Source of the DNA: a virus
Direction: 5' to 3' (one strand)
DNA length: 47,026 bases
IMG/VR virus record: IMGVR_UViG_3300009788_000148
Span: 1-47,026 of that record
Part shown: piece by piece, positions 33,878 to 40,471 of the stretch
How positions within the stretch are numbered: the first letter of the stretch is position 1
Layout: each line of letters begins with the position of its first letter
Program-made: the position numbers and the translations under genes
The notes under the pieces: generated by a model
The model's input: only the letters and a program-made list of their open reading frames with translations
Told to the model about the DNA's origin: nothing
Databases searched by the model: none

Positions 33878-34304
33878 GTGCCAACCCCAGGAAGTCTTTG
33901 ATCCTAAGTCTGGATCATGTATTCCCCTCGTTAATGTTGAGGGGGCTGACCCCGTTGGTACATTGGAATGCCCCGATGGGTGGGTATTAGATGAAGAACT
34001 CAATATGTGCGTCCCTGCGAGTGCTATAGACCAGGCCTCCCATAACGGCACTGATTTTACAGGCAGATTATCAGATGTGCCTAAAGAGTTGAGGCCTAAG
34101 AAGCCAAAAAAGAAGAAGCGGATCACAGCCACCGATCTGCTCAGAGAGATTAATGAGAATGCAGCACCATTCAAACCAACAGATAAGATGGAACGTTGTA
34201 TTCAAGATGTTAAATCTCGTTTGAGAAAGAGTAAGAAAACCTTTAAAGACCAAAGCATTAAGAGTGCCGCGATAGCTATATGTAGATCACGACTAAAGCA
34301 ATAA
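33813..34304 (+). CDS. -1 frame extension of the Cys-repeat protein
   Basis: The frame is open from 33813 to TAA 34302-34304 with no ATG or GTG and no ribosome site before TTG 33963, so it cannot readily start on its own. Joined through the A8 slip it adds 161 residues (total 943). It begins ILSGWTEEGQ, then has two further C-x12-C repeats (HPLCQPQEVFDPKSGSCIPL; CPDGWVLDEELNMC), the same spacing as the eight upstream. It ends with a basic stretch and an MERCIQDVKSRL...AAIAIC module common in phage head proteins. The conserved repeat spacing shows that the two frames code one protein. Confidence 0.75.
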   Translation, partial: KKILSGWTEEGQITNPEEFHPLCQPQEVFDPKSGSCIPLVNVEGADPVGTLECPDGWVLDEELNMCVPASAIDQASHNGTDFTGRLSDVPKELRPKKPKKKKRITATDLLREINENAAPFKPTDKMERCIQDVKSRLRKSKKTFKDQSIKSAAIAICRSRLKQ

Positions 34305-34320
34305 GGGGAGGCTAAGGCCA

Positions 34321-34569
34321 ATGTGGGATTTCCTACAGCTAGTGTTCAAAGATTATGGCCTGCTGGCTCTTATTGAAGTAGTAGAAGTGGTCGTTATCGT
34401 GTATCTGTTTCGTTTGAATCAAAAGAAGCAGGATGAAATAGTTAAGCTCTACGAAAAAAGAGTTGAAGATGTTTCTGAGAGTAAGGAAGATTATGAAGAA
34501 TTGGCTCACAAGCTTGACCAATCAATTGATCTTCTCATCAAGGTTTTTAGAAAGAACAATGGGGGATAG
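34321..34569 (+). CDS. Small membrane-anchored coiled-coil protein
   Basis: 82 residues, ATG after AGGGGAGG. One N-terminal transmembrane segment (YGLLALIEVVEVVVIVYLF, about residues 12-30) is followed by a charged coiled coil (KKQDEIVKLYEKRVEDVSE). Such a layout is found in phage inner-membrane spanin-like and holin-like proteins, but the location inside the head genes makes lysis only one option. Its stop overlaps the possible start of the next small gene. Confidence 0.65.
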   Translation: MWDFLQLVFKDYGLLALIEVVEVVVIVYLFRLNQKKQDEIVKLYEKRVEDVSESKEDYEELAHKLDQSIDLLIKVFRKNNGG

Positions 34570-34576
34570 AAATCCA

Positions 34577-34750
34577 ATGCAAAACATCGAAACGATGGAA
34601 GCCCAAGTAGTAGAGCTTAAGCAGGAACAGAAGGCCTGCAAAGTAAAAACTTTGAAGAATTTAGATAAGTTGTATAAGTTACTAAACGACAGTGATAAAA
34701 ACTCAGAAGAGAAAGCAGTGGCAGTACCAGAACCCACTGCTCTAGTTTAG
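34577..34750 (+). CDS. Small coiled-coil protein
   Basis: 57 residues from ATG 34577 (GGGGGA 10 nt upstream); an in-frame ATG at 34559 overlapping the previous gene would add six residues. Sequence MQNIETMEAQVVELKQEQK then LKNLDKLYKLLNDSDKN is a short amphipathic coiled coil with an acidic tail. It follows the membrane coiled-coil gene and may bind its C-terminal helix, which is inference. Confidence 0.55.
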   Translation: MQNIETMEAQVVELKQEQKACKVKTLKNLDKLYKLLNDSDKNSEEKAVAVPEPTALV

Positions 34751-34760
34751 GAGGAGAATA

Positions 34761-36155
34761 ATGGTAGAAGATAATAAGGTTAGGGTATACGCGCCTATCC
34801 AGGTCCAGGAGGAAGTGGAATCAGCCGCTCTAGAGAAGGCGTCTGTCCTATCTTTTCCCGAGGAAAAACAGGGAGATCTTCAGTATATTCGTTCTATTCT
34901 AGTTTCAGCAGGGACTAATAAGAACGGAGCCCATTTTCTCCCCTCCGAGATGATGAGAGCCCATAATACCGTCGTCAATAAAGCCATTGACATTGAACAT
35001 GCCGAAGATAAAGTAATTGGACACATTTATGAATGCGCCTTTCTGTTCAAGGATGGGGAGCAGTTTGACCCCACAAAGATTATGGCAGAGTTCGAGGAAA
35101 CCGCTCGAGATCCAGACAGTTTGGATATAGATATCTTGGCCGCAGGTATTATCCACAAGATGCGTTTCCCTGAATTAGCAGAAGAAATCTCAGGTGGGGA
35201 TTGGAAGGTAAGCATGGAGTGTTACTTCAAGAATTTCGACATTAAGGTCGGAGAACAGATTATTACTAGAGATGAAGCCCAGTCGTTGGGCTACAATCCT
35301 GATGATCTTGTGGGCGGTTTTGTTAAAGTGATGGCGGGCCAGAAAGCCTTAGGTAAGCATTTTGTTTCTAGAGTTCTACGAAACATTACCTTCAGTGGGA
35401 TGGGAATCGTAAAGAACCCTGCCAATCCTCACTCCATTATCATGGAGACTGCGTCTCATCGAGAGCAAATGGAAAGGGGTGAGCAAGTTGTGGATCTAGA
35501 ACAGATAGATAATTTACGAGGACATAAAGTTGAACTTTCTTCCAGCAAGGAAGAAATACCCCAGGAAGAAATTGCAGCCCAAGTTAAAGTGATATCCGAA
35601 GAGGGAGATATGGAAGTACAAGACCAGATCTATGTAGAGTTGGACAAGGAAACTGGTGGAATTAAAAGAGTCTTAACTGTTGGAGGCAAGGAGGATGCAG
35701 CTCTACGTTGGACAGGCCCCGGTATTGGTGGTCCTGGATCAATATCCTCCTTCCCAGACAGTGTTTGTAAGAGCTTCAAAAAGAGAGTTACTAAGTTTAA
35801 TGCGCTTGACCAGTCAGAAGGTCAGGTCGTACATGAGCACTGGTGTGCTCTATTTGAAGAGGCTTGTCCCGTTATTGGTGCCACTTCAAAGGCACCTGAG
35901 TGTTTAAGGAATGCCAGGAATAGAACTACTCGGGATGAGGAAGACAATACTCTTACCAAGACGGTGAGAGAACATGTTGATGATGCCCCGGGAAATACAT
36001 TCGTAACTGTCCTGAACACCCCAGTCTTGTCCAAGGACGCAGCAAGCGTTCATTCTGAGAGACATGATCAGGTAACCAGGATCCGATCAGAAGCAGAGGA
36101 ACTTAGAAATTCTCTTCGATCTTTTGTTGCGGCCGAAAAAAAAACTTCAGAATAA
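34761..36155 (+). CDS. Prohead protease (head maturation protease), 0-frame product
   Basis: 464 residues, ATG after AGGAGG. The N-terminal ~200 residues fit a phage prohead serine protease that cleaves scaffold and capsid N-termini during head maturation: NKNGAHFLPSEMMRAHNT, then the catalytic His in DIEHAEDKVIG (H80) and the Ser nucleophile in WKVSMECYF (S151). SGMGIVKNPANP closes the domain. The C-terminal ~200 residues are an acidic/hinged extension (EEIPQEEIAAQVKVISEEG) with a Cys-containing module near the end. The frame ends 4 codons after an A9 run with an open -1 frame behind it. Confidence 0.78.
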   Translation: MVEDNKVRVYAPIQVQEEVESAALEKASVLSFPEEKQGDLQYIRSILVSAGTNKNGAHFLPSEMMRAHNTVVNKAIDIEHAEDKVIGHIYECAFLFKDGEQFDPTKIMAEFEETARDPDSLDIDILAAGIIHKMRFPELAEEISGGDWKVSMECYFKNFDIKVGEQIITRDEAQSLGYNPDDLVGGFVKVMAGQKALGKHFVSRVLRNITFSGMGIVKNPANPHSIIMETASHREQMERGEQVVDLEQIDNLRGHKVELSSSKEEIPQEEIAAQVKVISEEGDMEVQDQIYVELDKETGGIKRVLTVGGKEDAALRWTGPGIGGPGSISSFPDSVCKSFKKRVTKFNALDQSEGQVVHEHWCALFEEACPVIGATSKAPECLRNARNRTTRDEEDNTLTKTVREHVDDAPGNTFVTVLNTPVLSKDAASVHSERHDQVTRIRSEAEELRNSLRSFVAAEKKTSE

Positions 36156-36182
36156 TTAGTGAGCCAATTGAGGCCTCCTCAG
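36136..36182 (+). other. Second -1 frameshift signal (A9 run)
   Basis: Nine A (36136-36144) give the codons GAA AAA AAA ACT; A AAA AAA occupies 36137-36143. After a -1 slip translation continues AAC TTC AGA and stays open to 36472. A TTGAGG/CCTCAG hairpin with a 3-nt loop (36168-36182) lies 24 nt downstream, farther than usual. There is no clear upstream stimulator. Long A runs also invite sequencing error, so confidence is lower than for the A8 site. Confidence 0.6.
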
Positions 36183-36472
36183 TCATAACTTCGAACAAGG
36201 TTATTAGATATAAGAAGAAGATGGATGCTTTTAAGACTGCACAGGCTTTAGAACCATCCTCACAACGAGAAAAGGTAGGAGGATTTGTACTTTTTGTGGG
36301 ATCTGGTCCTGATGTAATTGAGGTAGGTTTAGATCGCGAGGTTGCGGTTGAGAAGGCTGTAGAAATTCTGAAGGAAAATGACACAGCTGTATTCTTATCC
36401 AAACTGCAATCCAAATTTGGAGAAGTTTACGTTACGAAAGATCAGCTGATCCTTACAAGGAAATCAGACTAA
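36143..36472 (+). CDS. -1 frame extension of the prohead protease
   Basis: 109 codons open from the A9 slip. The only ATG is at 36221, without a convincing ribosome site. Joined to the protease the product would be 570 residues. It begins NFRIISEPIEASSV and continues through a basic helix (VIRYKKKMDAFKTAQALEP) into a small beta-alpha domain (GGFVLFVGSGPDVIEVGLDRE, then a helix VEKAVEILKEN). Alternatively, the part from 36221 is a separate 83-residue gene. Function unknown. The last 46 nt of this frame are repeated at 37108-37156. Confidence 0.65.
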   Translation, partial: NFRIISEPIEASSVITSNKVIRYKKKMDAFKTAQALEPSSQREKVGGFVLFVGSGPDVIEVGLDREVAVEKAVEILKENDTAVFLSKLQSKFGEVYVTKDQLILTRKSD

Positions 36473-36484
36473 GGAGAATCTAAA

Positions 36485-36697
36485 ATGGCAAAGCCAGATA
36501 TCCAAGCGACTTTCATCACTGCTTCTGGAACCTTATTTCGTCTCAAGGGAAAGCTAGGTCTGGACGACCTGGGCGCTGTTACCGGCCCCGATCTCGTAGA
36601 ACGAAACTTTACTAGTGACGTAGCTGCAGGTAACGGGGGTGTGGAAGTTGGTGAGTTTTACCATCTCAATGGTGACCTACAGATTAAGTTTACTTAA
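36485..36697 (+). CDS. 70-residue virion-like protein, paralogue 1
   Basis: 70 residues, ATG after AAGGAGAAT. MAKPDIQATFITASGTLFR, then GKLGLDDLGAVTGPDL, closing GGVEVGEFYHLNGDLQIKF. It is a compact beta-type protein and is clearly homologous to the 70-residue gene at 37167. Location between protease and scaffold/capsid suggests a small head-associated or decoration protein, but no family is recognised. Confidence 0.7.
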   Translation: MAKPDIQATFITASGTLFRLKGKLGLDDLGAVTGPDLVERNFTSDVAAGNGGVEVGEFYHLNGDLQIKFT

Positions 36698-36698
36698 C

Positions 36699-37109
36699 AT
36701 GGTCTTGAGAATTTTAGTAGTTGAAGACATGAAAGTATCGTATGACTTTGTGATGAAAGAACTTGCAAAGATACTTTCAATGGAGAATTTTGAATTCATA
36801 AATGTGAAGACAATCCCTCCTGCTCTAGATGCTTTGGAGCAAGATTGGGATGCAATTTTGATGGATTATTATTTAGGCATGCCAGGTGTGGAAAGAGGAG
36901 AGTCTTGTTTTGAACATGGGGCAGACCTTGTGGCTTATCGTCGAACACTTGAAAAAGCCGAACCAGAGAAAAAGAAAGCGCATATCATTGGATTCTCAGC
37001 GAGTGATCTTCGTAACAATGATATGATGAATGCGGGAGCTACTTGCTGCTTTCTGAAACATGATGAAATAGGCCTTGCCGGGGCTCTAGATGCCCTGGTA
37101 AAACGTTAG
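36699..37109 (+). CDS. Stand-alone response-regulator receiver (CheY-like) protein
   Basis: 136 residues from ATG 36699, 1 nt after the previous stop and without a ribosome site of its own; a longer start at 36639 would lie inside the preceding gene. It has the receiver fold landmarks: acidic pair E9-D10 in ILVVEDMK, phospho-acceptor D56 in AILMDYYLG, the switch Ser S100 in IIGFSAS, and the conserved Lys K120 in CFLKHD. All five residues of a working phosphorylation site are in place. No output domain or kinase is attached. It would either be phosphorylated by a host histidine kinase or act as a decoy. Inside a capsid operon this is unusual. Confidence 0.82.
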   Translation: MVLRILVVEDMKVSYDFVMKELAKILSMENFEFINVKTIPPALDALEQDWDAILMDYYLGMPGVERGESCFEHGADLVAYRRTLEKAEPEKKKAHIIGFSASDLRNNDMMNAGATCCFLKHDEIGLAGALDALVKR

Positions 37110-37156
37110 TTATAAAGATCAGCTGATTTTTACAAGGAAAAATCAGAATAAGGAGG
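37108..37156 (+). repeat. Duplicate of the end of the protease-extension frame
   Basis: This stretch matches 36431-36478 almost base for base (for example AAAGATCAGCTGAT at 36437 and 37114, then TTACAAGGAAA, ATCAGA and TAAGGAG), but is not in a gene here. It shows that the unit 'end of frameshift gene plus 70-residue gene' was duplicated, with the receiver gene now lying between the two copies. Confidence 0.75.
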
Positions 37157-37166
37157 AATGCTAATC

Positions 37167-37379
37167 ATGGCAAAGCCAGATATTCAGAGAACTTTCATCA
37201 CCGCATCTGGAACCTTATTCCGTGATAAAGGTAAGTTGGGATTGGAAGATAAGGGACCAATTACTGGTCTAGCGCTCACCGACCTAGATTTTTCTAACGA
37301 TTCTAATGCCGCCAGTGGTGGTGTTGCCGTTGGAGAACTTTATCACAATTCCGGTGATGTTAGAATTAGAATTGTATAA
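37167..37379 (+). CDS. 70-residue virion-like protein, paralogue 2
   Basis: 70 residues from ATG 37167, 10 nt after AGGAGG; an ATG at 37158 is too close to the ribosome site. It begins MAKPDIQRTFITASGTLFR and ends SGGVAVGELYHNSGDVRIRIV, matching the 36485 gene along its length, with a changed centre (EDKGPITGLALTDLDFSN). A small head-associated protein by position. Two different versions may occupy different virion sites. Confidence 0.7.
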   Translation: MAKPDIQRTFITASGTLFRDKGKLGLEDKGPITGLALTDLDFSNDSNAASGGVAVGELYHNSGDVRIRIV

Positions 37380-37387
37380 TTAATGTG

Positions 37388-37487
37388 TTCACTACATTTA
37401 GTGAAGGAAACGGCTACGGAGTAGATGAGAGGAAGTGTGACGCAAAGAGCACACTCGTTTGAAATCGTCGGGGGACGACTATCAAAC
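37388..37487 (+). promoter_or_regulatory. Three-hairpin leader of the scaffold gene
   Basis: The 136-nt gap before the scaffold gene holds TTCACTA/TAGTGAA (37388-37405, CATT loop), AGTGTG/CACACT (37434-37455) and a nested GTTTGA/TCAAAC with inner TCGTC/GACGA and GGGG loop (37457-37487). No T-tract is present. It looks like a structured 5' leader or an RNA processing/stability region for an abundantly made transcript. Confidence 0.55.
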
Positions 37488-37515
37488 TAAAATCCTGATA
37501 AGGAGGAAAACCGAT

Positions 37516-38397
37516 ATGAGCGAATTCAACAAAGAAGAGTTCAATGCAGCTGTACAAGCTGAGGTCGAGAGACTTCTTTCCTCCAGAGAAGAGGCACAGG
37601 CTCGTGTAGAGGCTGAGTCCGCTCTCAAAGAGGCTAAGGAAACCTTCGAAACCCTACGCGCATCCCTAGAGGCAAAGGATGCTAAGCTTAAGGAATACGA
37701 AGATGCCCTTGCTAATCTCGACAGCTCTGAGGCAACTGATGCCGAGGTCGCCGCTAACGAGGCAATCGTGGAGCTAGAGAAAGAACTCGAAACATGGAAA
37801 CAACGTGCTGAGGTGGCCCAAGCTGCCTTAGATACCCTCGCTCGCGAAGAGACCGCTGCTAGCCGAATGGCTGAGCTTGCTGAGTCCGGAGTATCTCTGG
37901 ATGAGGAAGCCGCTGAGGCACAGTACTCAAAGGTCCGAGACATGTCGGATGAGGACTTCGCGTCCTATAAGAGCGAGCTTGTTGCTCTAAAGAGCAAGTA
38001 CGCCTCCGCTTCAGAAGAAGATGGAGATGAAGAGATCGAGGTTGCAGAACTATCCGCTCAGGAAATCGCTGAGATTTCTAAGAGCCTTGGTTGTGACCCT
38101 GCCGACTCCAAATGTATTTCTCTCGTCAACGAGGTAGCACAAAAGGTAGCAGAAGTTAGCAATAACCGACGCACCGAAGCTACAAAGGAAGAGACCCCAG
38201 AGGATAACTCTGAGGAAGCTTCTAAGGAGACGACAGAAGAGCCAAAGAAGGAGACCGCTTCTCAGAAGATGTCTTTGGGAGAGGCTATTAGTCGATCTAT
38301 GGATCAGGAAATTCGCCCCAGCGCGAGCCTGAAGGAAGAGATGACCCAAGCATGGGAGGATTACTACGCTGCCAAGCGCGGCGAAAACAAGTCCTAA
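37516..38397 (+). CDS. Putative head scaffolding protein
   Basis: 293 residues from ATG 37516 behind AAGGAGG; a longer frame from 37459 has no ribosome site. Nearly the whole protein is acidic, Ala/Glu-rich and predicted to form long coiled coils (EEAQARVEAESALKEAKE, AIVELEKELETWKQ), with a C-terminal basic/helical end (LKEEMTQAWEDYYAAKR) that would bind the capsid. Two small Cys pairs lie in GCDPADSKC. Its location directly between the protease and the decoration/capsid genes is that of a scaffold. Internal core proteins of this type are normally removed by the prohead protease. Confidence 0.75.
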   Translation: MSEFNKEEFNAAVQAEVERLLSSREEAQARVEAESALKEAKETFETLRASLEAKDAKLKEYEDALANLDSSEATDAEVAANEAIVELEKELETWKQRAEVAQAALDTLAREETAASRMAELAESGVSLDEEAAEAQYSKVRDMSDEDFASYKSELVALKSKYASASEEDGDEEIEVAELSAQEIAEISKSLGCDPADSKCISLVNEVAQKVAEVSNNRRTEATKEETPEDNSEEASKETTEEPKKETASQKMSLGEAISRSMDQEIRPSASLKEEMTQAWEDYYAAKRGENKS

Positions 38398-38414
38398 TAA
38401 GGAGGTACTGACAC

Positions 38415-38897
38415 ATGGTGTTCATCCCACGTGATCCTGTTGTTCAGAATCAGTTCCTGGTACATGATACGTCCCAGGGCAATGGTACTGAGACCGCAGG
38501 TTGTGTTGTTTGGTTGTCGGGTGACCAGCTAGTTGCATGTGTAAGTGGTTCAACGAGCGGCAATACTAATAAGCCGTATGGCTTCTTGATGCAAAACGTC
38601 AAGGCCGAGTCCTCCGCACACCCAACTGGGTTCCGACTTCCTGGTGATCTAGGAAGCTCCGACGCATTTACGGGAGACCCCGTAGCGGTTGCTCACCTTG
38701 GACTCTACGATACCACTTTCTATAACACTGCTACTACATTTGCTGCTGGTGACAACTTGACTGTTGCCGCCAACGGTGCAGTCACGCCGACAGGCGTAAA
38801 TGAAGTTAATGCAACAGTTATTGCCGTTGCACAGAATACACTAAATGCAGCAGCTGTTGCTGCAGGTGATAAGCTTCGAATGAAGCTTCTCATATAA
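38415..38897 (+). CDS. Head decoration-type protein
   Basis: 160 residues, ATG after AAGGAGG. The sequence is Ala/Gly/Thr/Val-rich and beta-type (ETAGCVVWLSGDQLVACV, GDNLTVAANGAVTPTG, ATVIAVAQNTLNAAAV). GDPVAVAHLGLYDT and GDKLRMKLL fit the small capsid-stabilising proteins that precede or follow the major capsid gene in many phages. No direct family motif seen; assignment is by position and fold-like pattern. Confidence 0.7.
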   Translation: MVFIPRDPVVQNQFLVHDTSQGNGTETAGCVVWLSGDQLVACVSGSTSGNTNKPYGFLMQNVKAESSAHPTGFRLPGDLGSSDAFTGDPVAVAHLGLYDTTFYNTATTFAAGDNLTVAANGAVTPTGVNEVNATVIAVAQNTLNAAAVAAGDKLRMKLLI

Positions 38898-38916
38898 CCC
38901 CTAAGGAGGAAAAGTC

Positions 38917-39984
38917 ATGGACAAGCAAAAGCTTGCTGAATTGTTTCACGCAACTGCTGCATTCGACTCTCCTGAGGGCGTCGAAGCATATAAGGCCTTC
39001 GCACAGGCACTAACGGTGCCCATTCTCCAGGAAATTAGAGACGCATCTATTATGCGGCAGCTCTTTGCTGTTGAGCGGCTCGCCCCTGGTGCTCAGGCCG
39101 TATATCCGGTTGCTGACGATTTCGAGGTCCCAGTATTCGTACTGCCCGGTCTCGGATATATCGCACAGAACTTCATCGAAGGCGTTGGTGAGGAAGTATA
39201 TGTCCCTACCTTCTCCATTTCCGTATCTGCGGATTGGAAGGTAACTTACGCCCGAGATTCGCGAATCGACATTCCCGAGAGGGCTGCTCGAAACGCTGCA
39301 CGCGCAATTGCTGACTTCGAGGAAGAGTCGGGTTGGCGAGTAATCGTTCCTGGTGGAACGACCAACTTCGCTGGTCAGGGTCTAATCGGATCCCGTAACG
39401 CGCCTATTTTCCAGGTTCCTGCCGGTGCTACCGGTGAGAAGTTCCTTTCTAAGGAGCTAATCAACCTGATGATGGTCGGTATGAAGAGAGTTCGCCGATC
39501 CCTAACTGATCTCTATATTTCCCCTGAAGATGCCGCTGACGTACGTGAGTGGACTGACACTCAGGTTGACCCGGTCACTCGCCGAGAGATTTTCCAGGCT
39601 GCTGGTATGGGTCGAATTTGGAACATCAATCTACATGAAGTATTCCAGCTTGGTGCTACTGGTCGATTTAACATCAACCAGAACGGCGCTACTTTTGGTA
39701 TCTTCCAGGTTGATGGCGGCGGAGATTTCAATGACTATACACCTACTAACGTTAACACTGTTGACGCTAATGGTAACGTCACTACCGCTGGTGAGACTCA
39801 GGTATGGGGATTCGATCTTTCCGTTAACGACTCCCTCGTTATGCCTATTCGAAAGGAATATGAGGCACACGACGATCCAACATTACTCCGACAGCAGAAG
39901 CAAGGTTTCTTCGGCTGGGAGGAAGTTGGTTTCGCACTTCTCGATTCTCGAATGGTTCAACTGGGCGTTATCGACCGATCGTAA
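38917..39984 (+). CDS. Major capsid protein (HK97-fold type)
   Basis: 355 residues, ATG with perfect AAGGAGGA. Features fit an HK97-fold capsid protein: an N-terminal helix region, a backbone-helix-like segment (ARNAARAIADFEEESGWRVI, residues ~125-145), RRSLTDLYISPEDAADVREW (a characteristic spine segment), and ending GFFGWEEVGFALLDSRMVQLGVI. No long pro-domain is apparent, so proteolysis may mainly act on the scaffold. It should be the most abundant product of the window. Very strong hairpins follow the gene. Confidence 0.88.
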   Translation: MDKQKLAELFHATAAFDSPEGVEAYKAFAQALTVPILQEIRDASIMRQLFAVERLAPGAQAVYPVADDFEVPVFVLPGLGYIAQNFIEGVGEEVYVPTFSISVSADWKVTYARDSRIDIPERAARNAARAIADFEEESGWRVIVPGGTTNFAGQGLIGSRNAPIFQVPAGATGEKFLSKELINLMMVGMKRVRRSLTDLYISPEDAADVREWTDTQVDPVTRREIFQAAGMGRIWNINLHEVFQLGATGRFNINQNGATFGIFQVDGGGDFNDYTPTNVNTVDANGNVTTAGETQVWGFDLSVNDSLVMPIRKEYEAHDDPTLLRQQKQGFFGWEEVGFALLDSRMVQLGVIDRS

Positions 39985-39994
39985 TCTCATTACA

Positions 39995-40032
39995 TCCCGA
40001 GGGAGGGGACGTAATGTCCTCTCCCTTTGGGA
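39995..40032 (+). promoter_or_regulatory. Very strong hairpin after the major capsid gene
   Basis: TCCCGAGGGAGGGGAC (39995-40010) and GTCCTCTCCCTTTGGGA (40016-40032) form ~16 pairs with one bulged T and a GTAAT loop. It starts 11 nt after the capsid stop codon. No T-tract follows directly. It probably stabilises the 3' end of the capsid mRNA or slows polymerase ahead of the terminator at 40055. Confidence 0.6.
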
Positions 40033-40054
40033 ACAAGTTTAAGGGGATCAAGTT

Positions 40055-40089
40055 GCCGGTATGGGTCTTGCTACCCCTTCCGGCTTTTT
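40055..40089 (+). terminator. Rho-independent terminator after the major capsid gene
   Basis: GCCGG (40055-40059) pairs with CCGGC (40080-40084) with an inner GGGT/ACCC stem, followed by TTTTTATTAT. Together with the hairpin upstream this is the clearest intrinsic terminator in the window. A 73-codon frame (40014-40235) that crosses it is not considered a gene. Confidence 0.7.
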
Positions 40090-40183
40090 ATTATGTCGGA
40101 ACAATCAGCTGGGCTCCGGTTAGTCCGCGGCTAAACAAGGTCTCCCCGCCCTGTTTCCGGAGTCCAGCATCAAGGAGAAATAA
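40090..40183 (+). other. Structured leader after the capsid terminator
   Basis: No gene. GGGCTCCGG pairs with CCGGAGTCC (one G-T pair), enclosing a small TTAG/CTAA hairpin with a GC-rich loop. A ribosome site (AAGGAG) and ATG 40184 follow. A promoter is not apparent, so expression of the neck genes may depend on read-through or antitermination. Confidence 0.4.
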
Positions 40184-40462
40184 ATGTCCCTCACAAATAA
40201 TAGATATGAAGAAGGCACTCGTTATGCTCACATGACCACGGGCTCTGCTATTAATCGAGATGGCGAAGCTAAGCTACATAGAGTAGTAGTTAATGACGTA
40301 ACAGCCCAAACTCTTACCCTCTACGAGGGAGCTACAGCTGCAGGAGAGGTTATTGCTGTTATAGACTGTAATGTTGGTGGAACTTATGAGTATGGAGTAA
40401 CTTTGACAGGTCTGACCGGGGATCTATCTGGTACAGCGGATGTGACAGTAATCTATCAGTAA
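40184..40462 (+). CDS. Small beta-type virion protein
   Basis: 92 residues, ATG after AAGGAG. Alternating beta segments (AKLHRVVVNDVTAQTLTLYE, VIAVIDCNVGGTYEYGV, LTGDLSGTADVTVIYQ) suggest a small beta-sandwich. Directly downstream of the capsid gene it may be a decoration or head-tail accessory protein. No family recognised. Confidence 0.65.
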   Translation: MSLTNNRYEEGTRYAHMTTGSAINRDGEAKLHRVVVNDVTAQTLTLYEGATAAGEVIAVIDCNVGGTYEYGVTLTGLTGDLSGTADVTVIYQ

Positions 40463-40471
40463 GGAGAAGTT

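Noticed and set aside
40014-40235. 73-codon frame after the major capsid gene
   Set aside because: It runs through a strong hairpin and an intrinsic terminator and overlaps the start of the well-supported gene at 40184.
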